Below, in pieces: positions 22,959-31,488 of a stretch of DNA of 34,168 nt. Source of the stretch: Flavobacteriales bacterium (GTDB lineage: Bacteria; Bacteroidota; Bacteroidia; UBA10329); assembly GCA_021739625.1 (NCBI GenBank), contig JAIPBJ010000030.1, positions 1 through 34,168 of the forward strand, given 5' to 3'. Each line of letters opens with the position of its first letter. Positions within the stretch are counted from its first letter, which is position 1. Both the position numbers and the translations under genes were made by a program. A model generated the notes under the pieces. The model did not search any database. It was not told the DNA's origin and saw only the letters and a program-made list of their open reading frames with translations.

Positions 22959-23885
22959 TTGCGCGTATTCCGATCCATAGATGCTTTTGAGAAAGTGAAC
23001 CGTGCGGTGGTGACCACCGGCACGTTCGATGGCGTACACATAGGCCACCGCAGGATCATTGGAAGGATGACCGAACTGGCGCGCAAGGTGGACGGAGAGA
23101 GCGTGCTGCTGACCTTCGACCCGCATCCCCGCATGGTGCTGTTCCCTGACGACCATGGTCTGCAACTGCTGTCCACCCTCGATGAGAAGATCGCCCTGCT
23201 GGAAGAGGCGGGCATCGACAACCTCATCGTCCATCCTTTCACCAAGGAGTTCTCGCGCATAAGTTCCATGGACTTTGTGCGGAAAATACTGGCCGACCAG
23301 CTGGGCACCCATCGCCTCGTGATAGGCTATGACCATCATTTCGGACGCAACCGCGAGGGCAGTTTCGAGCATCTGAAGGAATACGGGCCGCTCTATGGTT
23401 TCGAGGTGGAGGAGATTCCCGCGCAGGAGGTGGATGACGTGTCGGTGAGCTCCACCAAAGTGCGCAGGGCGCTGGCTGAAGGAGATGTGGCCACCGCGTC
23501 CGAGTATCTGGGGGCCGACTACCGCCTTTCGGGGCAGGTGGTTGAAGGGCGCAGGCTGGGCCGTACACTGGGATTTCCCACGGCCAACATCCGCGTGAGC
23601 GACCCCCACAAGCTCATCCCTGCCAACGGTGTCTATGCCGCCAACATGCACATCAACGGAAAAAAATTCGGGGCCATGCTCAATATTGGGTACCGTCCCA
23701 CCGTTGATACCATACCGACCCGCACCATAGAGGCGCACATCTTCGACTTTGATGGCGACCTTTACGGGGCATCGGTGGAGGTGCGTTTCCGTTCACGTAT
23801 CAGAGATGAACGGAAATTCGACTCGGTGGACGAACTGCGGATGCAGCTCGAAATGGACAGCAACAAGGCCAGACAACTGCTATGA
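22959..23885 (+). CDS. ribF: Bifunctional riboflavin kinase/FAD synthetase
   Basis: Converts riboflavin to FMN and then FAD. The 308-residue protein has the N-terminal FAD synthetase (nucleotidyltransferase) part with TTGTFDGVHIGHRR (19-32), TFDPHPR, GYDHHFGRNREG and SSTKVRRAL. The C-terminal riboflavin kinase part shows GRTLGFPTANI, NGVYAA and the EAHIFDFDGDLYG segment with the expected catalytic Glu. The start is a TTG at 22959 (MRVFRSIDAFEK), the only in-frame codon giving the family N-terminus, with a purine-rich GAGAAG just upstream. The stop overlaps the ATG of the leucine-rich-repeat gene (ATGA). Confidence 0.95.
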   Translation: MRVFRSIDAFEKVNRAVVTTGTFDGVHIGHRRIIGRMTELARKVDGESVLLTFDPHPRMVLFPDDHGLQLLSTLDEKIALLEEAGIDNLIVHPFTKEFSRISSMDFVRKILADQLGTHRLVIGYDHHFGRNREGSFEHLKEYGPLYGFEVEEIPAQEVDDVSVSSTKVRRALAEGDVATASEYLGADYRLSGQVVEGRRLGRTLGFPTANIRVSDPHKLIPANGVYAANMHINGKKFGAMLNIGYRPTVDTIPTRTIEAHIFDFDGDLYGASVEVRFRSRIRDERKFDSVDELRMQLEMDSNKARQLL

Positions 23886-24472
23886 GAACCATCATCGCCC
23901 TTCTGCTCATCTGCTTCGCGACAGGCGTGCAGGCGCAGCGTTTCAGCATTGCAGAACTTGAGGATCTGACGCTGTTCACCTCGCTGGAAGAGGCGTTGGC
24001 AAACCCCGACAGTGTTTACCGGCTCCGTCTTAAAGTGAAGGACACGATTCCGCCCGAAGTGTTCACCGCATTCCCCAACCTGCACGAACTGAATGTGGGG
24101 CGCAACCGCCTCAAGGCACTTCCCAAGGAGATAGGCCAGTTGAGGAGGTTGATAAGGTTCATTGCCGAGCGCAACAGACTGGAAACGCTGCCGTCAGAGA
24201 TCGGTGGCATGACATCGCTGCAGGAACTGATCCTGAACCGCAACGAACTGACGGGGCTGCCGAAGGAGATAGGCGATCTGACAAGCCTTTATCTGCTCGA
24301 CCTGTGGAGCAACAACATCGATGAGCTGCCCGAAAGCATGAAGAAGATGACCAACCTCAAGGAACTGGACCTGCGGGTCATAGTGATGTCCGATGAGAGG
24401 AAGGAGGAGATCCGCAACATGCTGCCCGATGTGAAGGTGCATCTGGACAAGGGATGCAACTGCGGTAACTGA
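23882..24472 (+). CDS. Secreted leucine-rich repeat protein
   Basis: Exported protein of 196 residues with a signal peptide (MRTIIALLLICFATGVQA) and about five leucine-rich repeats of about 23 residues (FPNLHELNVGRNRLKALPKE, then IGQLRRLIRFIAERNRLETLPSE and similar), the LPxEIGxLxxL type. It ends in a short Cys-containing tail (GCNCGN). LRR proteins mediate protein-protein contacts; the partner is unknown. It is translationally coupled to ribF by an ATGA overlap, which looks like operon packing rather than a functional link. Confidence 0.86.
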   Translation: MRTIIALLLICFATGVQAQRFSIAELEDLTLFTSLEEALANPDSVYRLRLKVKDTIPPEVFTAFPNLHELNVGRNRLKALPKEIGQLRRLIRFIAERNRLETLPSEIGGMTSLQELILNRNELTGLPKEIGDLTSLYLLDLWSNNIDELPESMKKMTNLKELDLRVIVMSDERKEEIRNMLPDVKVHLDKGCNCGN

Positions 24473-24529
24473 GCAGGTGCCGTTTGCGTTGAAACTGATA
24501 ATTTTACCGCACGTCAAAACCCCAAGGCC

Positions 24530-24877
24530 ATGAAGAAGATCTGCCTCGTCACCCTGCTTTTCATCGGTTGCACCCCATTCACTTCCACCTCTGGCGGCCC
24601 GATGCCCGTGCATCGCAGCGACAGTCTGGCCGTGGTGCGGCTGGTGCGTCCGCTGAGTTCTTCCTTCACCTCCGGTACCACCGTTTATATGGGAAAGGGC
24701 CTTGGAAGGGTCGCCTCTATGGAGAACAGTGGCACGCTTGCCACCGATGTGCGCTCTGCGGCCGAGACCACACTCGAAAATTTCCTGAAACTCGGCTACA
24801 AGGTGGAGAACACCACCGAACAGGTGAACGAGGGCCTACAGATCAACACGTTCTATCTGAAGAAGAGGACGACCTGA
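24530..24877 (+). CDS. Small hypothetical lipoprotein
   Basis: Unrecognised 115-residue protein. The N-terminus MKKICLVTLLFIGC is a lipoprotein signal with lipidated Cys14. The mature part is Ser/Thr-rich at first (TSTSGGPMP, VRPLSSSFTSGTT), then has a helical C-terminal half ending in NTFYLKKRTT. No enzymatic motif is visible. It lies 57 nt downstream of the LRR gene on the same strand and is followed by a heptamer-repeat spacer before the convergent TonB receptor gene. Outer-membrane or periplasmic anchoring is inferred from the lipobox. Confidence 0.72.
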   Translation: MKKICLVTLLFIGCTPFTSTSGGPMPVHRSDSLAVVRLVRPLSSSFTSGTTVYMGKGLGRVASMENSGTLATDVRSAAETTLENFLKLGYKVENTTEQVNEGLQINTFYLKKRTT

Positions 24878-24886
24878 GAGGGTTTC

Positions 24887-24990
24887 GCTGTTCGCTGTTC
24901 GCTGTTAGCCATTCGCCTTTCGCCATTCGCCATTCGCAGCTCGGAGAATCTCAGTGGACTATCGACTGTGGACTGTGGACTGTGGATCTC
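24887..24990. repeat. Heptamer arrays between convergent lipoprotein and TonB receptor genes
   Basis: About seven TTCGCNN units with period 7 (24890-24940) are followed by a GACTGTG array (about 24963-24985). They fill the whole gap between the two convergent genes. No T-rich terminator is visible, so the arrays may take that role or be neutral filler. Confidence 0.85.
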
Positions 24991-24991
24991 C

Positions 24992-27445
24992 TCAGAACTT
25001 CACCGTGAGCATGGTCATGAAATTGAACCCTGCCTGCGGATAGTAAAAGTTCTCGGTCACGGTCTCGCCCCCTGCAATGTAGGAGAAGGTGTATCCATTG
25101 GCCTCATACAACTCGTTGGTGATGTTGTTGAGCTGCACGGCAAGGCCGATGCCCTTGAAGAACTTCCATTTCACATCGTAGCTCAGGCGCAGGTTGTTGA
25201 CCACCCACGGGTCGAGCATCCTATCGCTGTTGGAGGTATTGTCGAGATACTGCGCGCCCACATATTTGGTAATGAAAGCGATGCGCAACTGCCCGATGGG
25301 ATTGTAGGCCAGCTCGCTGCTCAGCACGATGTTGGGCGAAAATGAGATGTCGGTGTTGTGGTGCATGGTCACCACCTGCCCCCCATTGTCGTAGTCGTCC
25401 ACGGCCTCCTCGAACTCCCTGATTTTATTTAGACTGAACGATGCATTGGCATTCCACGACAGCCTGCGGACAATGTTCCATGCCCAATGGATCTCCAGGC
25501 CAAGGCGGTCGCTAAGGGGCACATTCTGATGGGTGTAGGCCCCCACATCGTTGATCTTGCCAGTGAGCACGAGCTGGTCCACGTAGTGCATCCAATAGAC
25601 ATTGGCCCCGAAGCGGTACTTGTCGGTGTGGCGCTGATAGCCCACCTCGGTGTTGTAGAGCTGCTCGTGGCGTGGGCGCGAGTCGGGACTGCTTTCGGTG
25701 AGGTCGGTGCGCACAGGTTCGCGGTTGGCCACTGCAAACGAGGCATAGATGCGGTTGCGCCCGTTCACCTCATAGTTGAGGCCCGCCTTGGGGTTGAAGA
25801 AGTTCCAACTGATGTCCTGATCGAGGTCGGCAATGGGCTGACTGCCAATGGCCACAGGGCCTACGAACCGATAGTCTATCCTACGGTACTGAAGGTCGAC
25901 AAAGGCATTGAGTTTCGGCACGATGACATAGCCGGCCTTCAGATAGATGTTGAGGTCGTTCTTGCGGGCATCATTCTCGTAATAGCGGTGGCGTATGTCT
26001 GCTGTTCCGGCATTGCGCATCCAGATCACCTCTCCGTAGTGTTTGCCCAGATACTGGTTCCACGCGCCTCCCAGTGTGGCATTGAAACGTTTGCCCGTGT
26101 TGTAATCGAGCGAGAAGGTGCCACCATAGAAATGGTTGTCGAGCCACCGCTGGCGGATGAGGTCGGTGCTCACAATGGTGTCGCCCCCGATGATGACAGG
26201 GTCGAGACCATAACTGGAAAGTCCATCATCGGTGCGGAACTGTTCGTAGTAGCCGCGCCCACGGGTGTAGTGCCCTGCCAGGTTGAGATTGAAGTGTGAC
26301 GACACCTCGTGCGAGAACAGCAGCTGGTAGTTGTCCTGCTGATAGTTGTCGGTCTCGTTGTCGTAGGTGTAATAGTTGTAGGTGCGGCCGCTGTTGAGCA
26401 GGTTGTCGGCATCCTGCGGGCCCAGCCAGTTGCGGCCTATGTAGGCGTTCATGGCATCGACATTGCCGGTGATGCGGCTTTCGGGGGTGCCATACCATGC
26501 CTGATAGGTCTTCTCCTTGCCCGCGAACACATTGACCCTCAGCAGGCTCTTCTTGCCATGATAGGCGGCCGAGACAAAGAACGAGCGCAGGTCGGAGGTG
26601 GCGCGGTCTATGTAGCCATCGCTCGAGATCTTGGACAGCCGCGCATCGAGCGAGAATCGGTCGGCAATGAGGCCTGTGCCCGCCTCCACGCTGTGTCGCC
26701 AGGTGTTGAACGATCCATAGCCATTGGTGATGGTGGCGTAGGGTTTCTGGTGCAGGGTGCTGGTCTGCATGTTGATGCTTGCCCCGAAGGCGGCCGCCCC
26801 ATTGGTCGATGTGCCCACTCCGCGCTGGATCTGAATGTTATCGACACTGCTGGAGAAATCGGGCATGTTGACCCACCACACCCCGTGCGATTCGGAGTCG
26901 TTGAGCGGAATACCATTGACCGTCACGTTGATGCGCGTGCCGTCCGTGCCACGGATGCGGATGCCGGTGTAGCCCACTCCTGCGCCCGCATCTGAACTCA
27001 CCACCACATTGGGCGTCTGGTCGATGATATAGGGCATGTCCTGCCCGAAATTGCGCTGTTCGATGGTGGTGGCATCGAGGTCGGTATAGGTGGTGGCAGT
27101 GTTGCGGGTGGCACGGGTGGCACGGGTCACCACCTCATCGAGCTGGTGGTCGGCCCGCTGCATGGTGACGCTGATGGGCCTGTCGGCCGATGGCAGCACC
27201 CTCACTTCCAACGGCTGCAGGTTGATGGCCGTGAACCGCAGCGTGACCGAGTCCTTGGCGTTGGTGCGGAGTTGGAAACCCCCGTTGATGTCGGTGAACG
27301 AACCGGTGTAGGTGCCCACCACCGTGGCATGGACGCCCGGTTCGGGCTCGCCAGTGCTGTTGGTGACCGTGCCGTTGATGTTCTGACCGAAGGCTGTGAC
27401 GGCCCCCAGCAATAGAATGCTGCTGAAAAGTAGAAGGTGTTTCAT
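24992..27445 (-). CDS. TonB-dependent outer membrane receptor, probable thiamine uptake
   Basis: Outer-membrane beta-barrel that imports a ligand using TonB energy. The 817-residue protein has a signal peptide (about 1-20), a CarboxypepD_reg-like domain (about 22-105; INGTVTNSTGEPEPG), a plug domain with a VVVSSDAGAGVGYTGIRIRG region and NGIPLNDSESHGVWW, and a barrel ending in an aromatic strand (MLTVKF, terminal Phe). Its 5' leader contains a TPP riboswitch, so expression should fall when thiamine pyrophosphate is plentiful. That strongly suggests thiamine or a derivative as the ligand. No inner-membrane thiamine permease gene is adjacent. The ATG at 27445 lies just after a small hairpin in the leader. 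Confidence 0.93.
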   Translation of the reverse strand: MKHLLLFSSILLLGAVTAFGQNINGTVTNSTGEPEPGVHATVVGTYTGSFTDINGGFQLRTNAKDSVTLRFTAINLQPLEVRVLPSADRPISVTMQRADHQLDEVVTRATRATRNTATTYTDLDATTIEQRNFGQDMPYIIDQTPNVVVSSDAGAGVGYTGIRIRGTDGTRINVTVNGIPLNDSESHGVWWVNMPDFSSSVDNIQIQRGVGTSTNGAAAFGASINMQTSTLHQKPYATITNGYGSFNTWRHSVEAGTGLIADRFSLDARLSKISSDGYIDRATSDLRSFFVSAAYHGKKSLLRVNVFAGKEKTYQAWYGTPESRITGNVDAMNAYIGRNWLGPQDADNLLNSGRTYNYYTYDNETDNYQQDNYQLLFSHEVSSHFNLNLAGHYTRGRGYYEQFRTDDGLSSYGLDPVIIGGDTIVSTDLIRQRWLDNHFYGGTFSLDYNTGKRFNATLGGAWNQYLGKHYGEVIWMRNAGTADIRHRYYENDARKNDLNIYLKAGYVIVPKLNAFVDLQYRRIDYRFVGPVAIGSQPIADLDQDISWNFFNPKAGLNYEVNGRNRIYASFAVANREPVRTDLTESSPDSRPRHEQLYNTEVGYQRHTDKYRFGANVYWMHYVDQLVLTGKINDVGAYTHQNVPLSDRLGLEIHWAWNIVRRLSWNANASFSLNKIREFEEAVDDYDNGGQVVTMHHNTDISFSPNIVLSSELAYNPIGQLRIAFITKYVGAQYLDNTSNSDRMLDPWVVNNLRLSYDVKWKFFKGIGLAVQLNNITNELYEANGYTFSYIAGGETVTENFYYPQAGFNFMTMLTVKF

Positions 27446-27449
27446 CTGT

Positions 27450-27476
27450 GGTCATCAATGAAGTGAATGAATGACC
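27450..27476 (-). promoter_or_regulatory. Hairpin in front of the TonB receptor start codon
   Basis: GGTCAT and ATGACC form a 6-bp stem in the leader, ending 4 nt before the ATG at 27445. It lies between the TPP aptamer and the start codon and could be part of the riboswitch expression platform acting on translation initiation. Confidence 0.4.
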
Positions 27477-27525
27477 AGAGGCGACCTGAAGTCACCGAAA
27501 ACCACCTTAGCGAATCGTATCGTGT

Positions 27526-27598
27526 GCTCATCTCCTTTCGCCAGCATTACCTGGATCAAGTTGAAGGGTGTGATCTCAGCCCATGCGGGCACCCCTGA
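27526..27598 (-). promoter_or_regulatory. TPP riboswitch (THI element)
   Basis: On the minus strand the leader contains the thi-box features in order: AGGGGTGCCC, GGCTGAGA, the conserved ACCCTT segment, TTGATCCAGGTAATGCTGGC (the TPP-sensor arm) and GAAAGGAGATGAG closing the outer helix. It lies between an exact promoter element and the TonB receptor gene about 80 nt downstream. TPP binding should lower expression of the receptor. Assignment by eye; a covariance search would settle the limits. Confidence 0.93.
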
Positions 27599-27605
27599 TT
27601 GACGA

Positions 27606-27613
27606 CAAATGTA
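27606..27613 (-). promoter_or_regulatory. -7 promoter element of the riboswitch/TonB receptor unit
   Basis: TACATTTG on the minus strand matches TAnnTTTG exactly, 10 nt before the first conserved base of the TPP riboswitch. The predicted transcript therefore begins just before the aptamer, which supports both assignments. Confidence 0.65.
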
Positions 27614-27637
27614 GGAGAATCTGTGAGGTGGAAGTGC

Positions 27638-28010
27638 TGTTCGCCTTTCGCAGTGGTCAGTCCAAGCAGCGAAGCGTATCGAGGACCGGGTTGGGAGTTG
27701 GCTATTCGCTATTCGCCTTTCGCTATTCGCCTTTCGCTGTTCGCCTTTCGCTATTCGCCTTTCGCTGTTCGCCTTTCGCAAGGGTCAGTCCGAGTTGGGG
27801 AGCTTGCGGAGCGTATCGAGGACCGGATGGAGAGCTGACAATTGCAAATTGAACATTGCAAATTGTCTATTGCAAATTGGGTCTTCGCAAGGGTCAGTGC
27901 GGGTAGCGTAGCGAATCGAGTAGCGGATGGGGAGTTGACAATTGCAAATTGAACATTGCAGATTGTCTATTGCAAATTGGGAGTGCGGAGTTGGGACGGG
28001 GGACGGGCCT
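27638..28010. repeat. Composite repeat region with heptamer arrays, no gene
   Basis: This gap of about 440 nt holds three copies of a roughly 45-nt GC-rich unit (GGTCAGT..., then GCGTATCGAGGACCGG or variants, then a GGGAGTTG-type end) at about 27655, 27783 and 27891. After each comes a 7-nt-period array: TTCGCNN units (about eleven, 27703-27780), then twice an ATTGNAN array (27840-27880 and 27939-27980). A GGACGGG pair ends the block near 28000. No reading frame here looks like a gene. Confidence 0.88.
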
Positions 28011-28058
28011 GCCAGCCGTGGCCGGGGTTGCGAACAGCCAACAGCGCACTACCGACTA

Positions 28059-28940
28059 TCAGCGCTGAACCATGACCTTTCCGGTGTGCAGGGGTTCGCC
28101 CTTCACGGTGGCCATTTGCCAGAAATAGGTGCCGGCAGGCAGATGGCTCACGTCCATGGCATGGGCGGTGGCCGTAAGGCGTGCCTCGGCCACTTTGGAG
28201 CCCAGCATGTTGAAGAGGGCAACATCGGCCAGATCGCTGCTGCCCACATGGAAGAAGAGACGGTCGGTGGCAGGATTGGGATAGGCCCGGATGATGCCAT
28301 GCTGCTGCGTGGCGATGCCTGTGGGGTCTTCCATCACCACGCCCATGTCGTCAAAATGGGCCACACTGCCCACCTGCGGGTTTCCTGAATTGCTCGGGAG
28401 GAGGATTATCTGCAACATTCCGTGAGGGTCGGCCGAGAGCCATTCGACCGTGGCGGTGAACATCGTCCACTCGGTCACAGTGGCAGTGCCTGCCCATTCG
28501 GCCCTGCCGATGGTGTCGCCATTGGTCTGGTTGATGAACAGGGCGCTGAAAGAGTACTCATCGCCATTGAGCGGTGCGGCCATGTACCATCCTGTGAGGG
28601 CAACGGGCCTGTCGGTAAAGGTGTGGCCGCCCTCGACCGCCTCGGTCTGGGTGTTGATGGTGCCATTGGTCACGATGCCGGGTGCGGTCTGGTTCACAGG
28701 AAAGCCGATGAACTCAGTGGAAAGCCGCAGTGCCGAGGCCCCACCATGCACGTTCTGGGTCTCGCGCTGGGCGGTGCAGATGCCCAGAATGGCGGTCGAA
28801 CCGTTGAGCGTGCCCCAGTTGGCCGGGTTCTGACAGCTCTGAATGTTGGCCCATGTCTCGAAACCGGGGTTGAGGATCTGCGCACCGCAAAGGGCGGGGA
28901 ACGCAATGGCAAGCACACTGGTGTGTAGGAGTCTTCTCAT
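28059..28940 (-). CDS. Secreted T9SS cargo protein with N-terminal jelly-roll-like domain
   Basis: Secreted protein of 293 residues: a signal peptide (MRRLLHTSVLAIAFPALCGAQ) followed by a roughly 190-residue domain beginning ILNPGFETWANI. This start, and the later TGWYMAAP and FDDMGVVMED segments, resemble the carbohydrate-binding-like jelly-roll domains of Bacteroidota surface proteins. Residues about 212-293 form a T9SS type A sorting domain (AYPNPATDRLFFHV through GKVMVQR). Function is not known; glycan binding is a guess from fold similarity. It is divergent from the copper monooxygenase-like gene with a 138-nt gap between starts, so the two may be co-regulated. Confidence 0.85.
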   Translation of the reverse strand: MRRLLHTSVLAIAFPALCGAQILNPGFETWANIQSCQNPANWGTLNGSTAILGICTAQRETQNVHGGASALRLSTEFIGFPVNQTAPGIVTNGTINTQTEAVEGGHTFTDRPVALTGWYMAAPLNGDEYSFSALFINQTNGDTIGRAEWAGTATVTEWTMFTATVEWLSADPHGMLQIILLPSNSGNPQVGSVAHFDDMGVVMEDPTGIATQQHGIIRAYPNPATDRLFFHVGSSDLADVALFNMLGSKVAEARLTATAHAMDVSHLPAGTYFWQMATVKGEPLHTGKVMVQR

Positions 28941-29078
28941 AGCGGGGGCTTAAGAGGTGAAGGAATGTATGGATGCAGGAGTATCCTGCGCAGCGAATTG
29001 CCGAATGTATGCATTTCAACCATGGCGATAGCACCGATTCCTTACGTTTACCATCCCAAACAACAAACCCCCTTTCGC

Positions 29079-30761
29079 ATGACAAGTTGCTACCCCCGCA
29101 CCGCACTCTGCGGGCTCCTTTGTACCGTGGCCCTTACGGTCGGTCATCTTCAGGCCCATGGCCAGAGCACCTTCGATGAGGTGCGCATCGTGCTTCAGAC
29201 CAACTGCACCGTGGGCTGCCACAGTGGAGCATCCCCATCAGCACAGCTCGACCTGAGCGGTGATGCTGCATCGGTCTATGCGGCCCTCATCAATGTATCG
29301 CCCCTCAACCCCGCTGCGGGCGCGGCAGGTTGGAAACTGGTGGATCCAGGGTATCCCGAACGCAGTTTCCTCTTTGCCAAGGTGGCACACGACATCGACC
29401 CTATGGACCATCTCACCCTTGCCATGGGCAACCCCATGCCCTCGGGACAGCCTGCCCTGCCCTATCGCGACATTGAGCTCATCCGTCAGTGGATCCTCTT
29501 CGGGGCAGGCCAGAATCAGGTCTATCTCAACACCGACATCCTCACCGACTTCTATGCCGGACAGGGCATGGCACGCATGGAACCGCTGCCCGCACCCGAC
29601 CCTTCCGAAGGTTTTCAGGTCCACTATGGCCCCTTCTTCCTCGCTGCCGGCACCGAGACCGAGTATTTCTACAAGTATGCCACCCGAATGCCCGAGACCC
29701 GCGAGGTCAACCGCATAGAGGCCCAGATCAACGAACAGGGCCACCACACGGCCATCTACCGCTACTTTCCTGAGGCCGACACCAATTTCCTGCCCGGTCT
29801 GCGCCCCGTTACCAACGTGCTTGTGGCCGCAGGGGTCTATTACACCTCCGACATCATCGCCCAGTTTCCCAACAGTCAGAACCTTGTGCTGCCCGAAGCA
29901 ACCGCCTTCACTTGGCATGCGGACGCGGTCATCGACCTCAACTATCATATCCGCAACTACAGCATGGACTCCATCCTCGCCTGCGAGTTCTATGCCAACA
30001 TATATACCCAGCCACAGGGCACGGCCCAGCAGGAGATGATATCGGCACCCGTCTATTATGGCGGTGACGACCCCACGGCCCTCGTCATTCCGCCCACCGG
30101 GCTCGACAGCACCTACGTCATCGAACAGTTCGACCTCGACTCGGCCTATACATGGTACATCTGGTCCATCATGGCCCATACCCACCAGTTGGGCGAGGAC
30201 TTTCAGGTCTATCGCAGGACCCTTGACGGTGAGAAGGGCGAGAACATCTACAACGGTCATTATGACCCCACCTACAGCTTCAACACCGGGGCCTACGACT
30301 GGTCGCACCCGCCCTTCCGCAGGTTCGATGAATTCCTCGAAGTGAATTTCAACGAAGGGCTCATTCACGAGGCCGTATTCAACAACCCCGGCCCCGAGAC
30401 CGTCTATTTCGGTCTGCACACCACCGATGAGATGTATGTGACCTATGTGCAGTACATAGCCCAGCCCACGCACCTCTCCATCAGCGAGCAGGCCCATCGC
30501 CCCGCCCCTGCCCTCTCTGTGCATCCCAACCCGGCCACTGGCCCTGTCAGCGTCTCGATGCGTGCCGATGCCGCCCAGCAGGCCACCCTCAGTGTGTGGG
30601 ACCAACTGGGCCGACTGCTGCACCAGCGCCCCGTGCAGTTGCAGGCCGGACACAACACCCTCCCCTTGGGCATGGGCACCGAAAGCCTGCCTGCGGGCAT
30701 CTATGCCGTGTCGGTGAGCACCCCTGCGCAACAGTTCACCGCCAAGCTCCTTGTGAGGTGA
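29079..30761 (+). CDS. PHM-like copper monooxygenase with CX3CH haem-type domain and T9SS sorting domain
   Basis: Secreted protein of 560 residues. A signal peptide is followed by a cytochrome c-like segment with CTVGCH (Cys43, Cys47, His48), an unusual CX3CH spacing. The middle resembles the ascorbate-dependent type II copper monooxygenases: His222-His223 (GHHTAIYRYFP), His290 (NYHIRNY), His367 and His369 (AHTHQLG) and Met452 (TTDEMYVTYV). The order and spacing match the CuH (H107, H108, H172) and CuM (H242, H244, M314) ligands of rat PHM. The last 80 residues form a T9SS sorting domain (VHPNPATGPVSV). The ATG at 29079 is chosen because it starts the signal peptide. Substrate is unknown; a hydroxylase or a non-catalytic copper protein are both possible. 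Confidence 0.82.
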   Translation: MTSCYPRTALCGLLCTVALTVGHLQAHGQSTFDEVRIVLQTNCTVGCHSGASPSAQLDLSGDAASVYAALINVSPLNPAAGAAGWKLVDPGYPERSFLFAKVAHDIDPMDHLTLAMGNPMPSGQPALPYRDIELIRQWILFGAGQNQVYLNTDILTDFYAGQGMARMEPLPAPDPSEGFQVHYGPFFLAAGTETEYFYKYATRMPETREVNRIEAQINEQGHHTAIYRYFPEADTNFLPGLRPVTNVLVAAGVYYTSDIIAQFPNSQNLVLPEATAFTWHADAVIDLNYHIRNYSMDSILACEFYANIYTQPQGTAQQEMISAPVYYGGDDPTALVIPPTGLDSTYVIEQFDLDSAYTWYIWSIMAHTHQLGEDFQVYRRTLDGEKGENIYNGHYDPTYSFNTGAYDWSHPPFRRFDEFLEVNFNEGLIHEAVFNNPGPETVYFGLHTTDEMYVTYVQYIAQPTHLSISEQAHRPAPALSVHPNPATGPVSVSMRADAAQQATLSVWDQLGRLLHQRPVQLQAGHNTLPLGMGTESLPAGIYAVSVSTPAQQFTAKLLVR

Positions 30762-31234
30762 CCCACGCCACGCTGGCACAGCTCAGAAAGGAACTGGGCA
30801 CCCGCGACCGCCACGAATTGGCAGCGCTGTGCCTGCGGTTGGCAAAATTCAAGAAGGACAACAAGGAACTGCTGCACTACCTGCTCTTCGGGTCGGAGAA
30901 CGAGGAGCGCTATCTGACGGACGTGAAGGCCGAACTGGCCGATGTGTTCGCCTCGGTCAATCCTTCCACGCCCTATCTGGCCAAGAAGACCATCAGACGT
31001 GCCCTGCGCATGCTCGACAGGTTCGCACGATACTCGTCAATCCCTGAAACGGAGATAGAACTGCTCCTGTTCTTCTGCGAGCGTTTCAATGCGCTGGGCC
31101 GCAATATCCGTACCGACAGGACGCTACAGAACCTCTACCAACGCCAGCTCGTCAGGATCGGAAAACTGGTGGGCACCCTCCACCCCGACCTCCAACACGA
31201 CTATGCCCTGCGCATCGAAAGGCTGGGGCACTGA
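30758..31234 (+). CDS. Small cytoplasmic protein, DUF6155-like
   Basis: A 158-residue, all-helical, charged protein with no signal peptide, starting with GTG at 30758 whose bases overlap the stop of the copper protein gene (GTGA). Its start (TLAQLRKELGTRDRHELAALCLRL) and the middle Lys/Asp/Glu-rich helices recall the DUF6155 family of small Bacteroidota proteins, but I am not certain of this. The overlap implies translational coupling, although a cytoplasmic helical protein has no obvious role beside a secreted copper enzyme. It is followed by a short heptamer array. Confidence 0.72.
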   Translation: MTHATLAQLRKELGTRDRHELAALCLRLAKFKKDNKELLHYLLFGSENEERYLTDVKAELADVFASVNPSTPYLAKKTIRRALRMLDRFARYSSIPETEIELLLFFCERFNALGRNIRTDRTLQNLYQRQLVRIGKLVGTLHPDLQHDYALRIERLGH

Positions 31235-31244
31235 GGGGCGAGGG

Positions 31245-31283
31245 AAGTTCGGAGTTGGAAATTGCAAATTGCAAATTGGGACA
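31245..31283. repeat. Short heptamer array after the DUF6155-like gene
   Basis: Degenerate TTCGGAG/TTGGAAA and ATTGCAA units with period 7, followed by GGGACAGG. The rest of the 254-nt gap up to the M28 peptidase gene (31284-31488) shows no recognisable element. Confidence 0.65.
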
Positions 31284-31488
31284 GGGCTTGGGAGTGTCCG
31301 GTTCTGCGCCAGCACATGAATGGGGAAAAGGAGTACGGTGATCAGTAGTGATAGAACCCTGATGGTGCTTTTGTCCGCACGTCTCTTGCCCAGCGAAAGT
31401 TGATTTTTTCGCACAGGAGCATTCAAACCCCATTCCGACAACCTGCGGTATTTCCGTACCATTGCCATGGACCCCATAACGCGAAAAG

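Noticed and set aside
27583-27852. Short open frames rich in Phe-Ala-Phe-Arg over the heptamer arrays
   Set aside because: They result from translating TTCGCCT units; no start context and no other evidence of coding.
27638-28010. CRISPR array
   Set aside because: Repeats are 7 nt and contiguous, without unique spacers of constant length, and no cas genes are near.
29238-30779. 513-codon open frame on the minus strand opposite the copper protein gene
   Set aside because: Gly/Val-rich shadow without start context, signal peptide or motif; the plus strand encodes the recognisable copper ligands and T9SS domain.
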